Below are positions 44,565 through 54,701 of a stretch of 64,000 nt of DNA, piece after piece. Source of the stretch: Devosia sp. A16. Lineage in GTDB: Bacteria; Pseudomonadota; Alphaproteobacteria; Rhizobiales; Devosiaceae. Where the stretch lies: contig NZ_CP012945.1 of NCBI RefSeq assembly GCF_001402915.1, positions 1,713,501-1,777,500 of the forward strand, read 5' to 3'. Position 1 is the stretch's first letter; the number at the start of each line of letters is the position of its first letter. The notes under the pieces were generated by a model. It was not told where the DNA came from. It saw only the letters and a program-made list of their open reading frames with translations, and did no database searches. A program made the translations under genes and the position numbers.

Positions 44565-47248
44565 TTCAGTTCATCCATGTTCGCTGCCTGTTTCGGGATC
44601 GGCATCCTGATGGTGAAGATGGCGCCGCTGCGGTCCTGCCGGTTCTGCGCGGTGATCGTACCACCCATCGCCTCGACGAAGCCGCGGCAGATCGACAGCC
44701 CCAACCCGGTCCCGGCCCGCACCTGGTCGCCTTTGCGCACTCGATAGAAACTGTCGAACACCCGCTCGAGGTCTTCGGTCGGGATGCCGGGCCCCTCGTC
44801 GATCACCTGCAGCACCACGGACGCGCCGTCGGTCCAGCCCCTGAGGGCGATGGTGGTGCCCTCCGGCGCATATTTCGAGGCATTGTCGACGAGGTTGAAC
44901 AGCACTTGCTCGAACAGCACCGGATCGAGGTTCAGCATCGGCAGGTCGGACGGAATATCCACCGCCACCGTGTGCCCGGCAGTGATCTTGCGGGTGCGCT
45001 GCAGGGCCGTGCCGACAATGTCGCCGACGAAATTCAGCCCGGCATTCGGTGCCATCGCCCCGGATTCGATCCGCGTCATGTCGAGGAGGTTGGCAATGAA
45101 GCGGTTGAGCCGCTCGGATTCGTCCATCACCGTGCCGAGCAGTTCCGTCTCGTCGGACTTCGCGAGCCCTTCGGGCGGGTCGCGCAGCATCTCGGCAGCG
45201 CCGAGGATAGCGGCGAGCGGGGTCTTCAGGTCGTGCGAGATCGAGGTCAGGAGCGCCGAGCGCAGCCGGTCCGCCTCGGCCGCGAGCTTGGCCCGCTCGA
45301 CGTCCTCGACCAGCTGGATGCGCTCGATGGCGACCGCCGCCTGGTCGGTGAGGGCATCGAGCAGCCGCCGCTGCTCGGGGGTGAGCAGCGGCCCCGGCTT
45401 GTCGTTGTCGAGCCCGACCACGCCTACCGGGGTCCGCCCGGTCCTCAGCGGCAGATAGAGGCGCCTGGCCCCCGGCAGCGTGTCGGCGCCACGGCCGGCG
45501 GCCCGGTCGTGCTCCCAGGCCCAGCGCGCGGCCGCGACATCGGCCTCGTCCAGTGTATCCTCCGGCGGATAACCGGCCTTCACCGCGATGCTGCCGTTTT
45601 CGGGCAACAGCAGCACCACCCGCAGCTTCAGCATCGAAGCGATCTGATAGGCGGTGGCCCACAGCACGTCGTCGAGCGTGCCGGTGCCGGCGAGTTTCTT
45701 CGAGAACAGGTAGAGGTCTTCGGTGGTGCGCGCCCGCTGCCGCGCCGCCGCGGCCTGCCGCTGCACCCGCGAGGTGAGGTTCGAGGCGATGAACGCCACG
45801 CCGAGGAAGAACCCGAGCGCGATGACGCTTTCCGGATCGCTGATGTTGAGGGTGTAGAGCGGCTTCAAGAAGAAGAAGTTGAGCGCAAAGGCGCTGAGCA
45901 GCGAGGCGAACAGCGCCGCCCCGAGCCCGAAGCTGAGCGCCGCCGCCAGCACCGCCATCAGGAACACCAGCGCGATATTGGTGACGTCGAGCACCCGGTC
46001 GAGCAGTAGCCCGGCGCCGAGCGCCACAGCGACATAGCCGGTGCTCCACAGGTAGGGAACGAGCTCGAAACGCGGCGGCGCGACATGCGTCAGCCCCGCC
46101 CCGGGCCGCACGCCCTGCTCCGCCGTTCCGGCGATGACATGCACGCTGATATCGCCGGCATGGCGGATCAGCTCGTGCGACACCGAGCCCTGCAGCCACT
46201 CGCGCCATTGCGGTTTCTGCGGCTTGCCTATGACGATGTGGGTGACGTTATTGGCGGCGGCATAGCGGACGATCTCGGTCGCAACATGCTGACCGGGTAG
46301 CACCACCGCCTCGCCGCCCAGCTGCTCGGCGAGGCGCAGGCTTGCGGCCAGCTGGTCCTTGCCGGCATCCGACACGCCCGCCGTGCGCGCCGTCTCGACG
46401 TTGAGCGCCACGAACGGGCCGCGCAAGCGGTCGGCCAGCCGTCGCGCGTAACGTACCAGCGACGGCCCGCGGGCGTGCTCGTCGACGCAGACCAGCACCC
46501 GCTCGCCTGCCGCCCAGGGCCCGGCAATGGCATGGCTCTGCATGTGACTGAGCAACTGCTCGTCGACCCGCTGCGCCGTGCGCCTGAGCGCCAGTTCGCG
46601 CAAAGCCGTCAGGTTGCCCGGCGAAAAGTAGTTCTCGACCGCCCGCCGCGCCGTGGTCGGCACGTACACCTTGCCGTCGTGCAGCCGTTTCAGGAGGTCG
46701 TCGGGCGTGATGTCGATCACCTCGATATCGTCGGCCCGATCGATGATCGAATCCGGCACCGTCTCGCGCACCCTGATCCGGGTGATCTGCGCCACCACGT
46801 CGTTGAGGCTCTCGACATGCTGCACGTTGACGGTGCTGTAAACGTCGATGCCGTGCGACAGCAGTTCCTCGACATCGAGATACCGCTTGGGATGGCGGCT
46901 GCCGGCTGCATTGGTATGGGCCAGCTCATCCACCAGCACCAGCTGCGGCCGCCGCGCCAGGATGGCGTCGAGATCCATCTCCTCGAGCGGGCGCCCCTTG
47001 TAGTCGACCACCACCCGAGGAATCACCTCGAACCCGGAAACCAGCGCCTCGGTCTCCTTGCGGCCATGCGTTTCGACCACGCCGATCACCACGTCGACGC
47101 CTTCGGCGAGCTTGGCTCGCCCCGCCATCAGCATCTCGTAGGTCTTGCCGACCCCGGGCGCCGCGCCGAGAAATATCTTCAGCCGACCGCGGTTTTCGCG
47201 TTCGGCTTCAGCGAGCAGCGCATCGGGAGAAGGTCTGGCATCGTTCAT
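44561..47248 (-). CDS. kdpD: Sensor histidine kinase KdpD
   Basis: 895 residues, full length. The N-terminal KdpD domain has a Walker-A-like GAAPGVGKTYEML (28-40) and DELAHTNAAGSRHPKRY. A USP-like domain lies around 240-370, four membrane helices around 400-500 and a GAF-like region after that. HisKA has the phosphoacceptor His in SISHDLKTPLAAI, and HATPase_c has NLVDNASKYAPEGT and GTGLGLSICRGFVEAMGG. Membrane sensor of potassium limitation and turgor; partner of KdpE. Confidence 0.95.
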   Translation of the reverse strand: MNDARPSPDALLAEAERENRGRLKIFLGAAPGVGKTYEMLMAGRAKLAEGVDVVIGVVETHGRKETEALVSGFEVIPRVVVDYKGRPLEEMDLDAILARRPQLVLVDELAHTNAAGSRHPKRYLDVEELLSHGIDVYSTVNVQHVESLNDVVAQITRIRVRETVPDSIIDRADDIEVIDITPDDLLKRLHDGKVYVPTTARRAVENYFSPGNLTALRELALRRTAQRVDEQLLSHMQSHAIAGPWAAGERVLVCVDEHARGPSLVRYARRLADRLRGPFVALNVETARTAGVSDAGKDQLAASLRLAEQLGGEAVVLPGQHVATEIVRYAAANNVTHIVIGKPQKPQWREWLQGSVSHELIRHAGDISVHVIAGTAEQGVRPGAGLTHVAPPRFELVPYLWSTGYVAVALGAGLLLDRVLDVTNIALVFLMAVLAAALSFGLGAALFASLLSAFALNFFFLKPLYTLNISDPESVIALGFFLGVAFIASNLTSRVQRQAAAARQRARTTEDLYLFSKKLAGTGTLDDVLWATAYQIASMLKLRVVLLLPENGSIAVKAGYPPEDTLDEADVAAARWAWEHDRAAGRGADTLPGARRLYLPLRTGRTPVGVVGLDNDKPGPLLTPEQRRLLDALTDQAAVAIERIQLVEDVERAKLAAEADRLRSALLTSISHDLKTPLAAILGAAEMLRDPPEGLAKSDETELLGTVMDESERLNRFIANLLDMTRIESGAMAPNAGLNFVGDIVGTALQRTRKITAGHTVAVDIPSDLPMLNLDPVLFEQVLFNLVDNASKYAPEGTTIALRGWTDGASVVLQVIDEGPGIPTEDLERVFDSFYRVRKGDQVRAGTGLGLSICRGFVEAMGGTITAQNRQDRSGAIFTIRMPIPKQAANMDELK

Positions 47249-47308
47249 CGACTGGTCCCGCGGGAACGACAGGGCGCGGGATGTGACCCGCGCCCCACCT
47301 ATATCGTG

Positions 47309-47878
47309 TCAGGATGTGCTGGCGCCATCGAGCGCCAGGTTGAGTTTCAGGACGTTCACCACCGGCTCGCCCATGAAGCCGAGCAGCGGCGCCTCGACAT
47401 GTTGGCGCACCAGCTCGGTGACCATCGCTTCATCGAGGCCGCGCGCCTTGGCGACCCGCGGCACCTGAAAATATGCCGCTTCCGGGGTGATGTGCGGGTC
47501 GAGCCCGCTGCCCGAGGTGGTGACCAGGTCCATCGGCACCGGCGCGTTGGGGTTCTCGGCCTTCAACGCCTCGGCTTCGCCCTTGATCCGCTCGATGAGC
47601 GCCGGATTGGTCGGCCCGAGGTTGGAACCCGAGGACGCAGCCGCATTGTAGCCGTCGCCGGCAGCCGACGGGCGGCCATGGAAATAGCGTGGCTCATTGA
47701 ACTGCTGGCCGATCAGTTCCGAGCCGATCACCTGGCCATCCTTTTCGATCAGGCTGCCATGCGCCTGCTTCGGAAACAGCGCCTGCGCCAGCCCGGTCAT
47801 CGCCACCGGATAGAGCAGCCCGGTGATCAGCGTCAGCGCGATGATCATGATCAGTGCGGGTCTCAGTTGCTTCAGCAT
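47309..47878 (-). CDS. kdpC: Potassium-transporting ATPase subunit C (KdpC)
   Basis: 189 residues with one N-terminal helix ([20 protein letters not shown]) and the conserved [29 protein letters not shown] and [14 protein letters not shown] motifs. ATG 47878 is the first Met before the helix; the frame is open upstream through kdpB. It stabilises the KdpFABC complex and assists ATP binding by KdpB. Gap to kdpD is 60 bp. Confidence 0.93.
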   Translation of the reverse strand: MLKQLRPALIMIIALTLITGLLYPVAMTGLAQALFPKQAHGSLIEKDGQVIGSELIGQQFNEPRYFHGRPSAAGDGYNAAASSGSNLGPTNPALIERIKGEAEALKAENPNAPVPMDLVTTSGSGLDPHITPEAAYFQVPRVAKARGLDEAMVTELVRQHVEAPLLGFMGEPVVNVLKLNLALDGASTS

Positions 47879-47889
47879 TTCGAATGTCC

Positions 47890-49935
47890 TTACGCGAGGC
47901 CGACGGCGGTGATCGCCATATCGATGGCCTTGATGCCGATGAACGGCACGAGGATGCCGCCCAGCCCGTAGACGAGGAGGTTGCGGCTCAGCAGGGCTCC
48001 GGCGCCGACCGCCCGGTACTTGACGCCGCGCAGGCTGAGCGGGATCAGCGCCACGATGATCAGCGCGTTGAAGATGATGGCCGAGAGGATGGCGCTTTCC
48101 GGCGTTGCCAGCCCCATGATGTTGAGTGCGCCGAGCTGCGGGTAGAACGCCAGGAACATCGCCGGGATGATGGCGAAATATTTGGCGATGTCGTTGGCGA
48201 TCGAGAACGTCGTCAACGCCCCCCGGGTCATCAGCAACTGCTTGCCGATCTCGACGATCTCGATGAGCTTGGTCGGATCGCTGTCGAGGTCGACCATGTT
48301 GCCGGCTTCGCGCGCCACCACGGTGCCGGTGTTCATGGCGACGCCGACATCGGCCTGCGCCAGCGCCGGCGCGTCGTTGGTGCCGTCGCCGCACATCGCG
48401 ACGAGCTTGCCCTTGGCCTGCTCCTCGCGGATCAGGCTCAGCTTGTTCTCGGGCGTCGCCTGGGCGAGGAAATCGTCGACCCCGGCCTCCGCCGCGATGG
48501 CGGCCGCAGTCATCGGGTTGTCGCCCGTGATCATCACCGTGCGGATCCCCATGCGGCGGAGTTCGGCGAAGCGCTCGCGGATGCCGCCCTTGACGATATC
48601 CTTGAGCTGCACGATGCCGAGCAGCTTGCCGTCTCGCACCACCCCCAGGGGCGTGGCGCCGGATTTGGCGATCTCGTCGGCAATACCGCGAAGCTCGCGC
48701 ACCGTCTCGGACGACGTCGAATGGCCCAGCGTCGCCAGCACCGCATCGACCGCACCCTTGCGGATCGAGGAGCCGTCGACATCGACGCCCGACATCCGGG
48801 TCTGCGCCGTGAACGGCACGAAGCTCGCATTGAGGCCCTGCATGTCGCGGCCGCGAATGCCGTATTTCTCCTTGGCCAGCACCACGATCGAACGCCCTTC
48901 CGGCGTCTCGTCGGCAAGCGAGGCCAGTTGCGCCGCATCGGCAAGCTCGGCCTCCGTGACGCCGGCGACCGGGCGGAACGCCGTCGCCTGCCGGTTGCCC
49001 AGCGTGATCGTGCCGGTCTTGTCGAGCAGCAGCGTATCGACGTCGCCCGCCGCTTCGACCGCCCGGCCCGACATCGCCAGCACGTTGAAGCGCACCAGCC
49101 GGTCCATGCCGGCAATGCCGATGGCCGAGAGCAATGCCCCGATGGTGGTGGGGATCAGGGTCACGAACAGCGCCACCAGGACAACCATCGGCACATTGCC
49201 GCCGGCATAGGCGGCAAAGCCAGGGATGGTGGCCACGGCCAGCACGAAGATCAGCGTCATGCCGGCGAGCAGGATATTGAGCGCGATCTCGTTGGGCGTC
49301 TTCTGCCGCGAAGCGCCCTCGACCAGCGAGATCATGCGGTCGAGAAAGGTCGAGCCGGGCGCGGCGGTGATCCGCACCCGGATCCAGTCGCTCAGCACCT
49401 GGGTGCCGCCGGTGACCGCCGAGCGGTCGCCGCCGGACTCGCGGATGACCGGGGCGGACTCGCCGGTGATCGCCGCTTCGTTGACCGAGGCGACCCCTTC
49501 GATCACCTCGCCGTCCGACGGGATGATCTCGCCGGCTTCCACCACCACGATATCGCCGACCTTGAGGCTGGTGCCGGGCACCATCTCGTAGCTGCTGTTA
49601 TCGGGCGCCATCAGCCTGGCCATGGTCTCGGTGCGCGCCCGCCGCAGCGAGTCCGCCTGCGCCTTGCCGCGTCCCTCGGCCACCGCCTCGGCGAAATTGG
49701 CGAACAGCACGGTGAACCACAGCCACAGGTTCACCTGGAAGGCGAAGCCGAGATTGCCGGTGCCGGTCACCAGGTCCTTGACGAACAGCACCGTGGTGAG
49801 GCTCGAGACCACCGCGACGACGAACATCACCGGGTTACGGATCAGGCTCCTGGGCGAGAGTTTTTTGAACGCCGCGCCGATCGCCGGCACGAGGATGCGA
49901 GTGTCGAACAGGCTCGCCGATTTCAACTGGCTCAT
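47890..49935 (-). CDS. kdpB: Potassium-transporting P-type ATPase subunit B (KdpB)
   Basis: 681 residues, P1A-type ATPase. Phosphorylated D305 lies in [11 protein letters not shown], the actuator motif is TGES (158-161), and [18 protein letters not shown] forms the hinge. Membrane helices flank these. ATG 49935 follows GGAGG. It hydrolyses ATP to drive potassium movement through KdpA. Confidence 0.95.
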   Translation of the reverse strand: MSQLKSASLFDTRILVPAIGAAFKKLSPRSLIRNPVMFVVAVVSSLTTVLFVKDLVTGTGNLGFAFQVNLWLWFTVLFANFAEAVAEGRGKAQADSLRRARTETMARLMAPDNSSYEMVPGTSLKVGDIVVVEAGEIIPSDGEVIEGVASVNEAAITGESAPVIRESGGDRSAVTGGTQVLSDWIRVRITAAPGSTFLDRMISLVEGASRQKTPNEIALNILLAGMTLIFVLAVATIPGFAAYAGGNVPMVVLVALFVTLIPTTIGALLSAIGIAGMDRLVRFNVLAMSGRAVEAAGDVDTLLLDKTGTITLGNRQATAFRPVAGVTEAELADAAQLASLADETPEGRSIVVLAKEKYGIRGRDMQGLNASFVPFTAQTRMSGVDVDGSSIRKGAVDAVLATLGHSTSSETVRELRGIADEIAKSGATPLGVVRDGKLLGIVQLKDIVKGGIRERFAELRRMGIRTVMITGDNPMTAAAIAAEAGVDDFLAQATPENKLSLIREEQAKGKLVAMCGDGTNDAPALAQADVGVAMNTGTVVAREAGNMVDLDSDPTKLIEIVEIGKQLLMTRGALTTFSIANDIAKYFAIIPAMFLAFYPQLGALNIMGLATPESAILSAIIFNALIIVALIPLSLRGVKYRAVGAGALLSRNLLVYGLGGILVPFIGIKAIDMAITAVGLA

Positions 49936-50008
49936 CAGAGCCTCCAGCAGGTTGGGAGAGGCGCGGCGGGCTCACATGAGCGCCGCGCCTGGTACGTGAG
50001 GGGGCGCA

Positions 50009-51712
50009 TCAGAAGGTCTGTCCCTGGAGCATGGCGAGGTGCTCGACGATCGGCCCGAGCGCCAAAGCCGGGATGAAGGTCAGCCCGCCGACGACGAGGA
50101 TGACGCCGAGCAGCAGCCCGATGAACAGCGCGCCGTGGGTGGGGAGCGTGCCGGCCGAAGCCGGCACGGTTTTCTTCGCGACCAGCGAGCCGGCGAGCGC
50201 CAGCGCCGGGATGATCACCAGGAACCGGCCCATCAGCATGCCGATCCCGAGCGTGATGTTGTACCAGGGCGTGTTGGCCGAGAGGCCGCCGAAGGCCGAA
50301 CCATTGTTCGCCGCCGCCGAGGTATAGGCGTAGAGCACCTCGGAAAAGCCGTGCGGCCCGGGGTTCCAGATCGACGACACGCCGAACGGCAGCACCACGG
50401 TGATGGCGGTGAAGCCGAGCATGGCGAGCGGCAGGCAGAGGACGGCGAGCATCGCCATCTTCACTTCCTTGGCCTCGATCTTCTTGCCCAGGTACTCGGG
50501 GGTGCGGCCGACCATCAGCCCGGCGACGAAGATCGCCATCACGATGAACAGCACGATGCCGTAAAAGCCGGCGCCGACGCCGCCGATGATGATTTCGCCG
50601 AGCATCATGTTGATCAGCGGGATCATGCCGCCCAGCGCCACGAAGCTGTCATGCATGGCGTTGACCGCGCCGCACGAGGCCGCCGTGGTGATCACCGCGA
50701 ACAGCGCGGAGAGCGGCACCCCGAAGCGGACCTCCTTGCCCTCCATATTGCCGCCCTCGATGCCGAGCGCATGCACCAGGGGGTTGCCGGCTGCCTCGGC
50801 CCAGTAACAGACGAGGACGCCCACGAGGAACAGGATGCCCATGGTGATGAAGATCGCCCAGCCCTGCTTTTCGTTGCCGACCATGCGGCCGAACACATTG
50901 GTGAGCGCCGCGCCGATGGCGAAGATCGCCACCATCGAGATGAGGTTGGTGAGCGCCGTCGGGTTCTCGAACGGATGCGCGGCGTTGACGTTGAAGAAGC
51001 CGCCGCCATTGGTGCCCAGGTACTTGATCATCATCTGCGAGGCGACCGGCCCCTGCGCGATGGTCTGCTGCGCGCCTTCCAGCGTCGCGGCAGTGGTGTA
51101 AGCATCGAGGTTCTGCGGCACCCCCTGCCCGACCAGCGCGAGCGTGCCGATGACGCAGATCGGCAGCAGCACGTAGAAAGTCGCGCGGACGATATCGACC
51201 CAGAAATTGCCGAGCGTCGCCATCGACTTGCGCGAGAAGGCGCGGATCACCGCCATGGCGACGGCAATGCCGGTGGCGGCGGAAACGAAGTTCTGCACCG
51301 CGAGGCCGAGCATCTGCGTCAGGTAGCTCATGGTGCTCTCGCCGCCATAGCTCTGCCAGTTGGTGTTGGAGACGAAACTGGCGGCGGTGTTGAAGGCGAT
51401 TTCCGGCCCGACTTCTGGCATGCCGGCCGGGTTCAACGGCAGCACCGCCTGGAACCGCTGCAGCAGATAGAGCACGATGAAGCCCGCAAGGTTGAAGAGC
51501 AACAGCGCCACCGCATAGGTGATCCAGTTCTGTTCCTCGTCCTCACGGGTGCCGGCGGCGCGGTAGAGTCCGCGCTCGATCGGGCGGAGCACCGGTTGCA
51601 GCCAGGTGCTCTCGCCGTTGAAGACGCGCGTCATGTAACCGCCGAGCGGTTTGACGAGCGCAATGATGATCCCGCAGAAGACGAGGATCTGTATCCAGCC
51701 GAGTATGGTCAT
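50009..51712 (-). CDS. kdpA: Potassium-transporting ATPase subunit A (KdpA)
   Basis: 567-residue potassium-binding subunit with about ten helices and four pseudo-repeated selectivity segments, e.g. [31 protein letters not shown] and [15 protein letters not shown] 51712 matches the family start (TILGWIQI), although the SD (GGAAAG) is weak. Placed 22 bp after kdpF. Confidence 0.95.
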   Translation of the reverse strand: MTILGWIQILVFCGIIIALVKPLGGYMTRVFNGESTWLQPVLRPIERGLYRAAGTREDEEQNWITYAVALLLFNLAGFIVLYLLQRFQAVLPLNPAGMPEVGPEIAFNTAASFVSNTNWQSYGGESTMSYLTQMLGLAVQNFVSAATGIAVAMAVIRAFSRKSMATLGNFWVDIVRATFYVLLPICVIGTLALVGQGVPQNLDAYTTAATLEGAQQTIAQGPVASQMMIKYLGTNGGGFFNVNAAHPFENPTALTNLISMVAIFAIGAALTNVFGRMVGNEKQGWAIFITMGILFLVGVLVCYWAEAAGNPLVHALGIEGGNMEGKEVRFGVPLSALFAVITTAASCGAVNAMHDSFVALGGMIPLINMMLGEIIIGGVGAGFYGIVLFIVMAIFVAGLMVGRTPEYLGKKIEAKEVKMAMLAVLCLPLAMLGFTAITVVLPFGVSSIWNPGPHGFSEVLYAYTSAAANNGSAFGGLSANTPWYNITLGIGMLMGRFLVIIPALALAGSLVAKKTVPASAGTLPTHGALFIGLLLGVILVVGGLTFIPALALGPIVEHLAMLQGQTF

Positions 51713-51734
51713 GGGAGGAGCTTTCCGGTCCCGA

Positions 51735-51824
51735 CTAGAAACGTTCGGGACGCACGAGGGCGAAAACCAGATAGGCGAGGAGGAACAGCGCCACTACGCC
51801 GCCAAGGATGAAATCGAAGAGCAT
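51735..51824 (-). CDS. kdpF: Potassium-transporting ATPase subunit F (KdpF)
   Basis: 29 residues: [20 protein letters not shown] then FALVRPERF. One membrane helix and the terminal Y-L-x-x-A-L-x-x-P-E-x-F pattern are typical of KdpF, which stabilises the KdpABC complex. ATG 51824 follows GAGAGG. It lies between the 26-residue peptide and kdpA. Confidence 0.9.
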   Translation of the reverse strand: MLFDFILGGVVALFLLAYLVFALVRPERF

Positions 51825-51835
51825 CGCGGGGCCTC

Positions 51836-51916
51836 TCAGAGCTTTTCGCAGAGCGCGACGTAAGCGAGGGCCAGGGCGAAGAAGAGCGCGGTGATGGCGA
51901 GGACGGCGAAGTCCAT
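51836..51916 (-). CDS. 26-residue membrane peptide at the head of the kdp operon
   Basis: MDFAVLAITALFFALALAYV followed by ALCEKL. One membrane helix with a C-E-x-L end. ATG 51916 follows CAGGAG, and the stop is 11 bp before kdpF. The good ribosome binding site, compact spacing and helix-forming sequence support translation. I believe similar short peptides precede kdpF in other proteobacteria, but cannot verify this. A second accessory subunit is possible. Confidence 0.65.
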   Translation of the reverse strand: MDFAVLAITALFFALALAYVALCEKL

Positions 51917-52035
51917 AGGGAGCTCCTGAAGTGAAGGAACGCCGGCGCCGGAGAACGGCAGCAGGCCGAATGCCGGGTCAGATATGCGTCTGGTCCGCAT
52001 AGGGTTTCGAGAACAGACGGAGGGGAAAGAAATAG

Positions 52036-52052
52036 GAATCCCATAAGGATTC
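52036..52052. promoter_or_regulatory. Candidate operator (KdpE?) upstream of kdp
   Basis: GAATCC-CATAA-GGATTC, perfect arms of 6 bp. Only its position in the AT-richer part of the kdp upstream region suggests a KdpE site; it does not resemble the E. coli TTTATA/TTTACA box. Confidence 0.3.
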
Positions 52053-52076
52053 TGGCGGCACGAGCCGGCGCATCCC

Positions 52077-52178
52077 GACCCCCACCCTTGATCCCTCACC
52101 CTAAACAAGGGGAGGAGACGCTCGCACTAGTGTCGGTGATTGGTCTCCCTCCCGGGGGAGGGGACAGGGGTGGGGGTC
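52077..52178. repeat. Diverged inverted-repeat element (family B-like)
   Basis: GACCCCCACCC (52077-52087) and GGGTGGGGGTC (52168-52178) are perfect 11-bp ends. Inner GGGGAGGAGAC and GTCTCCCTCCC nearly pair. Same overall plan as the other C/T-rich elements but a different sequence. Confidence 0.6.
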
Positions 52179-52312
52179 AGCCCGCACCGGCCATGGTCAT
52201 GTTCCCTTGCCCGGTTCAAACACCCTGCACCGCTCCGCCAATGCTGCAAATCACTTGCCCTCGGCGCCACACTGACCGCAAATGCGGCACTACCATACAA
52301 GGGGGAGAGCAC

Positions 52313-53221
52313 ATGAACGCCATCGACCAGCAGCGATCGACCGAGGCGCCTGACGCCGCCGGCATTTACCGCATCTGGCCCGGCGATGGCCGTGCCCCCG
52401 GTTCCGAGCACTGGCCGCAGCGGGAATCGACCATGCAGATTCCCTGGAGCACCGCGGCTCGGCGGCTGACCCGCAATGTGGTGGTGCCCAGCCTCACCGC
52501 CTTCCTCCCCGAGCCGGGCAAAGCCAACGGCACGGCGATGATCGTCGCCCCTGGAGGCGCCTTCCATTTCCTGATGATCGACCACGAGGGCTACGACATG
52601 GCCCGCTGGCTCGCCGGGCTCGGCATCGCCGCCTTCGTCTTGAAATACCGGCTGGCGCGCACCCCCGACGCCGACGCCGAGTTGCTCGACTTCCGCAACG
52701 ACCTGCAGCGCCGGCTGCACCAGCCCGGCCCGATGGGCGCCGCACCACCATCCAGCCCCGCCATCGCCGAGGCGCGCCTCTGGGGCGAGGAGGACGGACG
52801 GCAGGCGATCCGCTTCGTCCGCCGGCACGCCGCCGACTGGGGGCTCGATCCCAACCGCATCGGCATCGGAGGCTTCTCGGCCGGCGGCGCCGTCACCATG
52901 GGCCCGGTGTTCGAGCACGATGCCGAGACCCGCCCCGATTTCGCCGTCGGCATCTATCCCGCTTATCGCGCCGGCCTGCCGCTGCCCGCCGATGCTCCGC
53001 CCCTGTTCCTCGCCATTTCCGACGACGACAAGTCCGTCGCCCCGCTCTCCGCCGTCCGCCTCTACGAAGCCTGGCACAATGCCGGCGTCCCCTGCGAACT
53101 CCACGTCTTCGGCAACGGCGCCCACGGTTTTGGTTTTGGCAGATCGGGGCTGCTGTCGGACCCCTGGGCCGACATGCTGCAGAGCTGGCTGGGAGTGCGG
53201 GGGTTGTTGCCGAAGCGCTGA
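52313..53221 (+). CDS. Alpha/beta hydrolase (BD-FAE/esterase-like)
   Basis: 302 residues. Catalytic triad S189 (GIGGFSAGG), D238 (ISDDDKSV) and H271 (GNGAHGFGFG); the oxyanion region is IVAPGGAFHFL. No signal peptide, so cytoplasmic. Annotated relatives are acetyl-xylan-esterase-like or carbohydrate deacetylases. ATG 52313 follows GGGGGAG; the frame is open upstream but without an SD. Confidence 0.82.
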   Translation: MNAIDQQRSTEAPDAAGIYRIWPGDGRAPGSEHWPQRESTMQIPWSTAARRLTRNVVVPSLTAFLPEPGKANGTAMIVAPGGAFHFLMIDHEGYDMARWLAGLGIAAFVLKYRLARTPDADAELLDFRNDLQRRLHQPGPMGAAPPSSPAIAEARLWGEEDGRQAIRFVRRHAADWGLDPNRIGIGGFSAGGAVTMGPVFEHDAETRPDFAVGIYPAYRAGLPLPADAPPLFLAISDDDKSVAPLSAVRLYEAWHNAGVPCELHVFGNGAHGFGFGRSGLLSDPWADMLQSWLGVRGLLPKR

Positions 53222-53238
53222 GACCTGCAGTCGGCGCA

Positions 53239-53352
53239 CCTCTCCCTTGGGGGAGAGGTCGGCGCGAAGCGCCGGGTGAGGGGGCCTTCCTCGATATTCG
53301 GTGTTTGCTGCAAGGCCCCCTCACCCTGACCCTCTCCCCCAAGGGAGAGGGG
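53239..53352. repeat. Repeat family B copy (CCCTTGGGGGAG variant)
   Basis: CCTCTCCCTTGGGGGAGAGG at the left is nearly matched by CCCTCTCCCCCAAGGGAGAG at the right, and GGTGAGGGGGCCTT pairs with AAGGCCCCCTCACC. It separates the alpha/beta hydrolase and MFS genes, which run in the same direction. Confidence 0.8.
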
Positions 53353-53453
53353 ACGATGCGGCACCCGCGGTGCCTCCATCAGTAGACAAAGGAACTCCTT
53401 CCCACGCCTCGCATCCCCCCAACTATCGTCCCGCTTGAGCCCGCCCGCTCGAT

Positions 53454-54677
53454 ATGTTCACTGGCGACCCAATGCCCGCCCACGTCATCCACATCCCCTC
53501 GTTCCGCCACTTCCTCTCGTCCCGGGCACTGTCCTCCGTGGCGTTCCAGGGGTCGGCGGTGGCGATCGGCTGGTTGATCTACGACCGCACCCGCAATCCG
53601 TTCGACCTGGGGCTGGTCGGACTGTTCCAGTTCCTGCCCATGCTGGTGCTGACTTTTCTCGCCGGGCATGTCGCCGACCAGTTCGACCGGCGCCAGATCG
53701 GGCTCGTCTGCCAGGTGATCGAGGCGGTCACTATGGGCTTCATCGCGCTGGGCATCTGGCAGGGTTGGCTGCCGACCTGGGGGATCTTCGCCGCGGTGAC
53801 CGTGCTCGGCGCGGCGCAGGCCTTCGAGCGCCCCAGCATGGCGGCGCTGCTGCCGGGGATCGTTCCCACCGCGCAATTGCAGAGCGCTGTCGCCACCTCG
53901 ACCTCAGTGATGCAGACCGCGCTGATCATCGGCCCGGCGCTCGGCGGCATCCTCTATGGCTTGGGCGACGTGGTGCCGTTCCTTGCCTCGGGCCTGTTGT
54001 TCCTCGTCGCCAGCTACAATGTGCTGCGGATCGACAAGCCCGCGACGCTCCCTGCTCGCGCCCCCATGACCTTCGAGTCGGTGTTTGCCGGGGTGGTGTT
54101 CATCAAGAGCAAGCCCGTGATGCTGGGCTCGATCTCGCTTGATCTCTTCGCCGTGCTGCTCGGCGGCGCCACCGCCATGCTGCCGGTCTATGCCCGCGAC
54201 ATCCTCCATGCCGGGCCGTGGGCGCTGGGGTTTCTCCGCATGGCCCCGGCCATCGGCGCCGTGGTGATGTCGCTGCTGCTCGCCCGTTTCCCGCTGCAGC
54301 ACCGCGTCGGCATCAAGATGCTGTGGGCCGTCGCCATATTCGGCACCGCTACCATCGTCTTCGCCTATTCCACCAACATCGTGCTCTCGGTGGTGATGCT
54401 GATCATCCTCGGCGCTTCCGATACGGTGAGCGTCGTCGTGCGCAGCTCGCTGGTGCAACTGCTGACGCCCGACCACATGCGCGGCCGGGTCAATGCCGTG
54501 AACTCGCTGTTCATTGGCACTTCGAACCAGCTCGGCGAGTTCCGCGCCGGGGTGTTTGCCGGCTTCCTGGGACCAGTCGCCGCCGTCGCCTTCGGCGGCA
54601 TCGGCACCCTCGCGGTGGTGCTGTTGTGGTCGCGCCTGTTCCCGGCGCTGCGCAAGGTCGACACGCTCAGCGGCTGA
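53454..54677 (+). CDS. MFS transporter (EntS-like, MFS_3 group)
   Basis: 407 residues with about 12 hydrophobic helices: FRHFLSSRALSSVAFQGSAV at the start, AGHVADQFDRRQIGLVCQVI as the loop 2-3 motif, and the matching VVRSSLVQLLTPDHMRGRVN in the second half. This resembles the EntS-like exporter group. The start is uncertain: ATG 53454 or 53472, neither with a clear SD. Substrate unknown. Confidence 0.8.
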   Translation: MFTGDPMPAHVIHIPSFRHFLSSRALSSVAFQGSAVAIGWLIYDRTRNPFDLGLVGLFQFLPMLVLTFLAGHVADQFDRRQIGLVCQVIEAVTMGFIALGIWQGWLPTWGIFAAVTVLGAAQAFERPSMAALLPGIVPTAQLQSAVATSTSVMQTALIIGPALGGILYGLGDVVPFLASGLLFLVASYNVLRIDKPATLPARAPMTFESVFAGVVFIKSKPVMLGSISLDLFAVLLGGATAMLPVYARDILHAGPWALGFLRMAPAIGAVVMSLLLARFPLQHRVGIKMLWAVAIFGTATIVFAYSTNIVLSVVMLIILGASDTVSVVVRSSLVQLLTPDHMRGRVNAVNSLFIGTSNQLGEFRAGVFAGFLGPVAAVAFGGIGTLAVVLLWSRLFPALRKVDTLSG

Positions 54678-54701
54678 TCGCTGGGACCTGTCGGGGCACG
54701 C

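Larger units (their letters stand above)
51917..52312. promoter_or_regulatory. Divergent region upstream of kdp and the alpha/beta hydrolase
   Basis: 396 bp without a gene. It includes a 6-bp perfect palindrome GAATCC-CATAA-GGATTC at 52036-52052, 120 bp upstream of the kdp head peptide and a candidate KdpE site. A repeat-like element follows at 52077-52178, and the remaining 130 bp lead to the hydrolase start with a GGGGGAG ribosome binding site. Confidence 0.5.

Noticed and set aside
44571-46208. 545-codon alternative leftward frame
   Set aside because: Frame-shifted shadow of kdpD; Arg/Ala-rich with no domain.
47854-50076. 740-codon rightward open frame
   Set aside because: Antisense to kdpB and the end of kdpC, with a repetitive charged composition and no SD.
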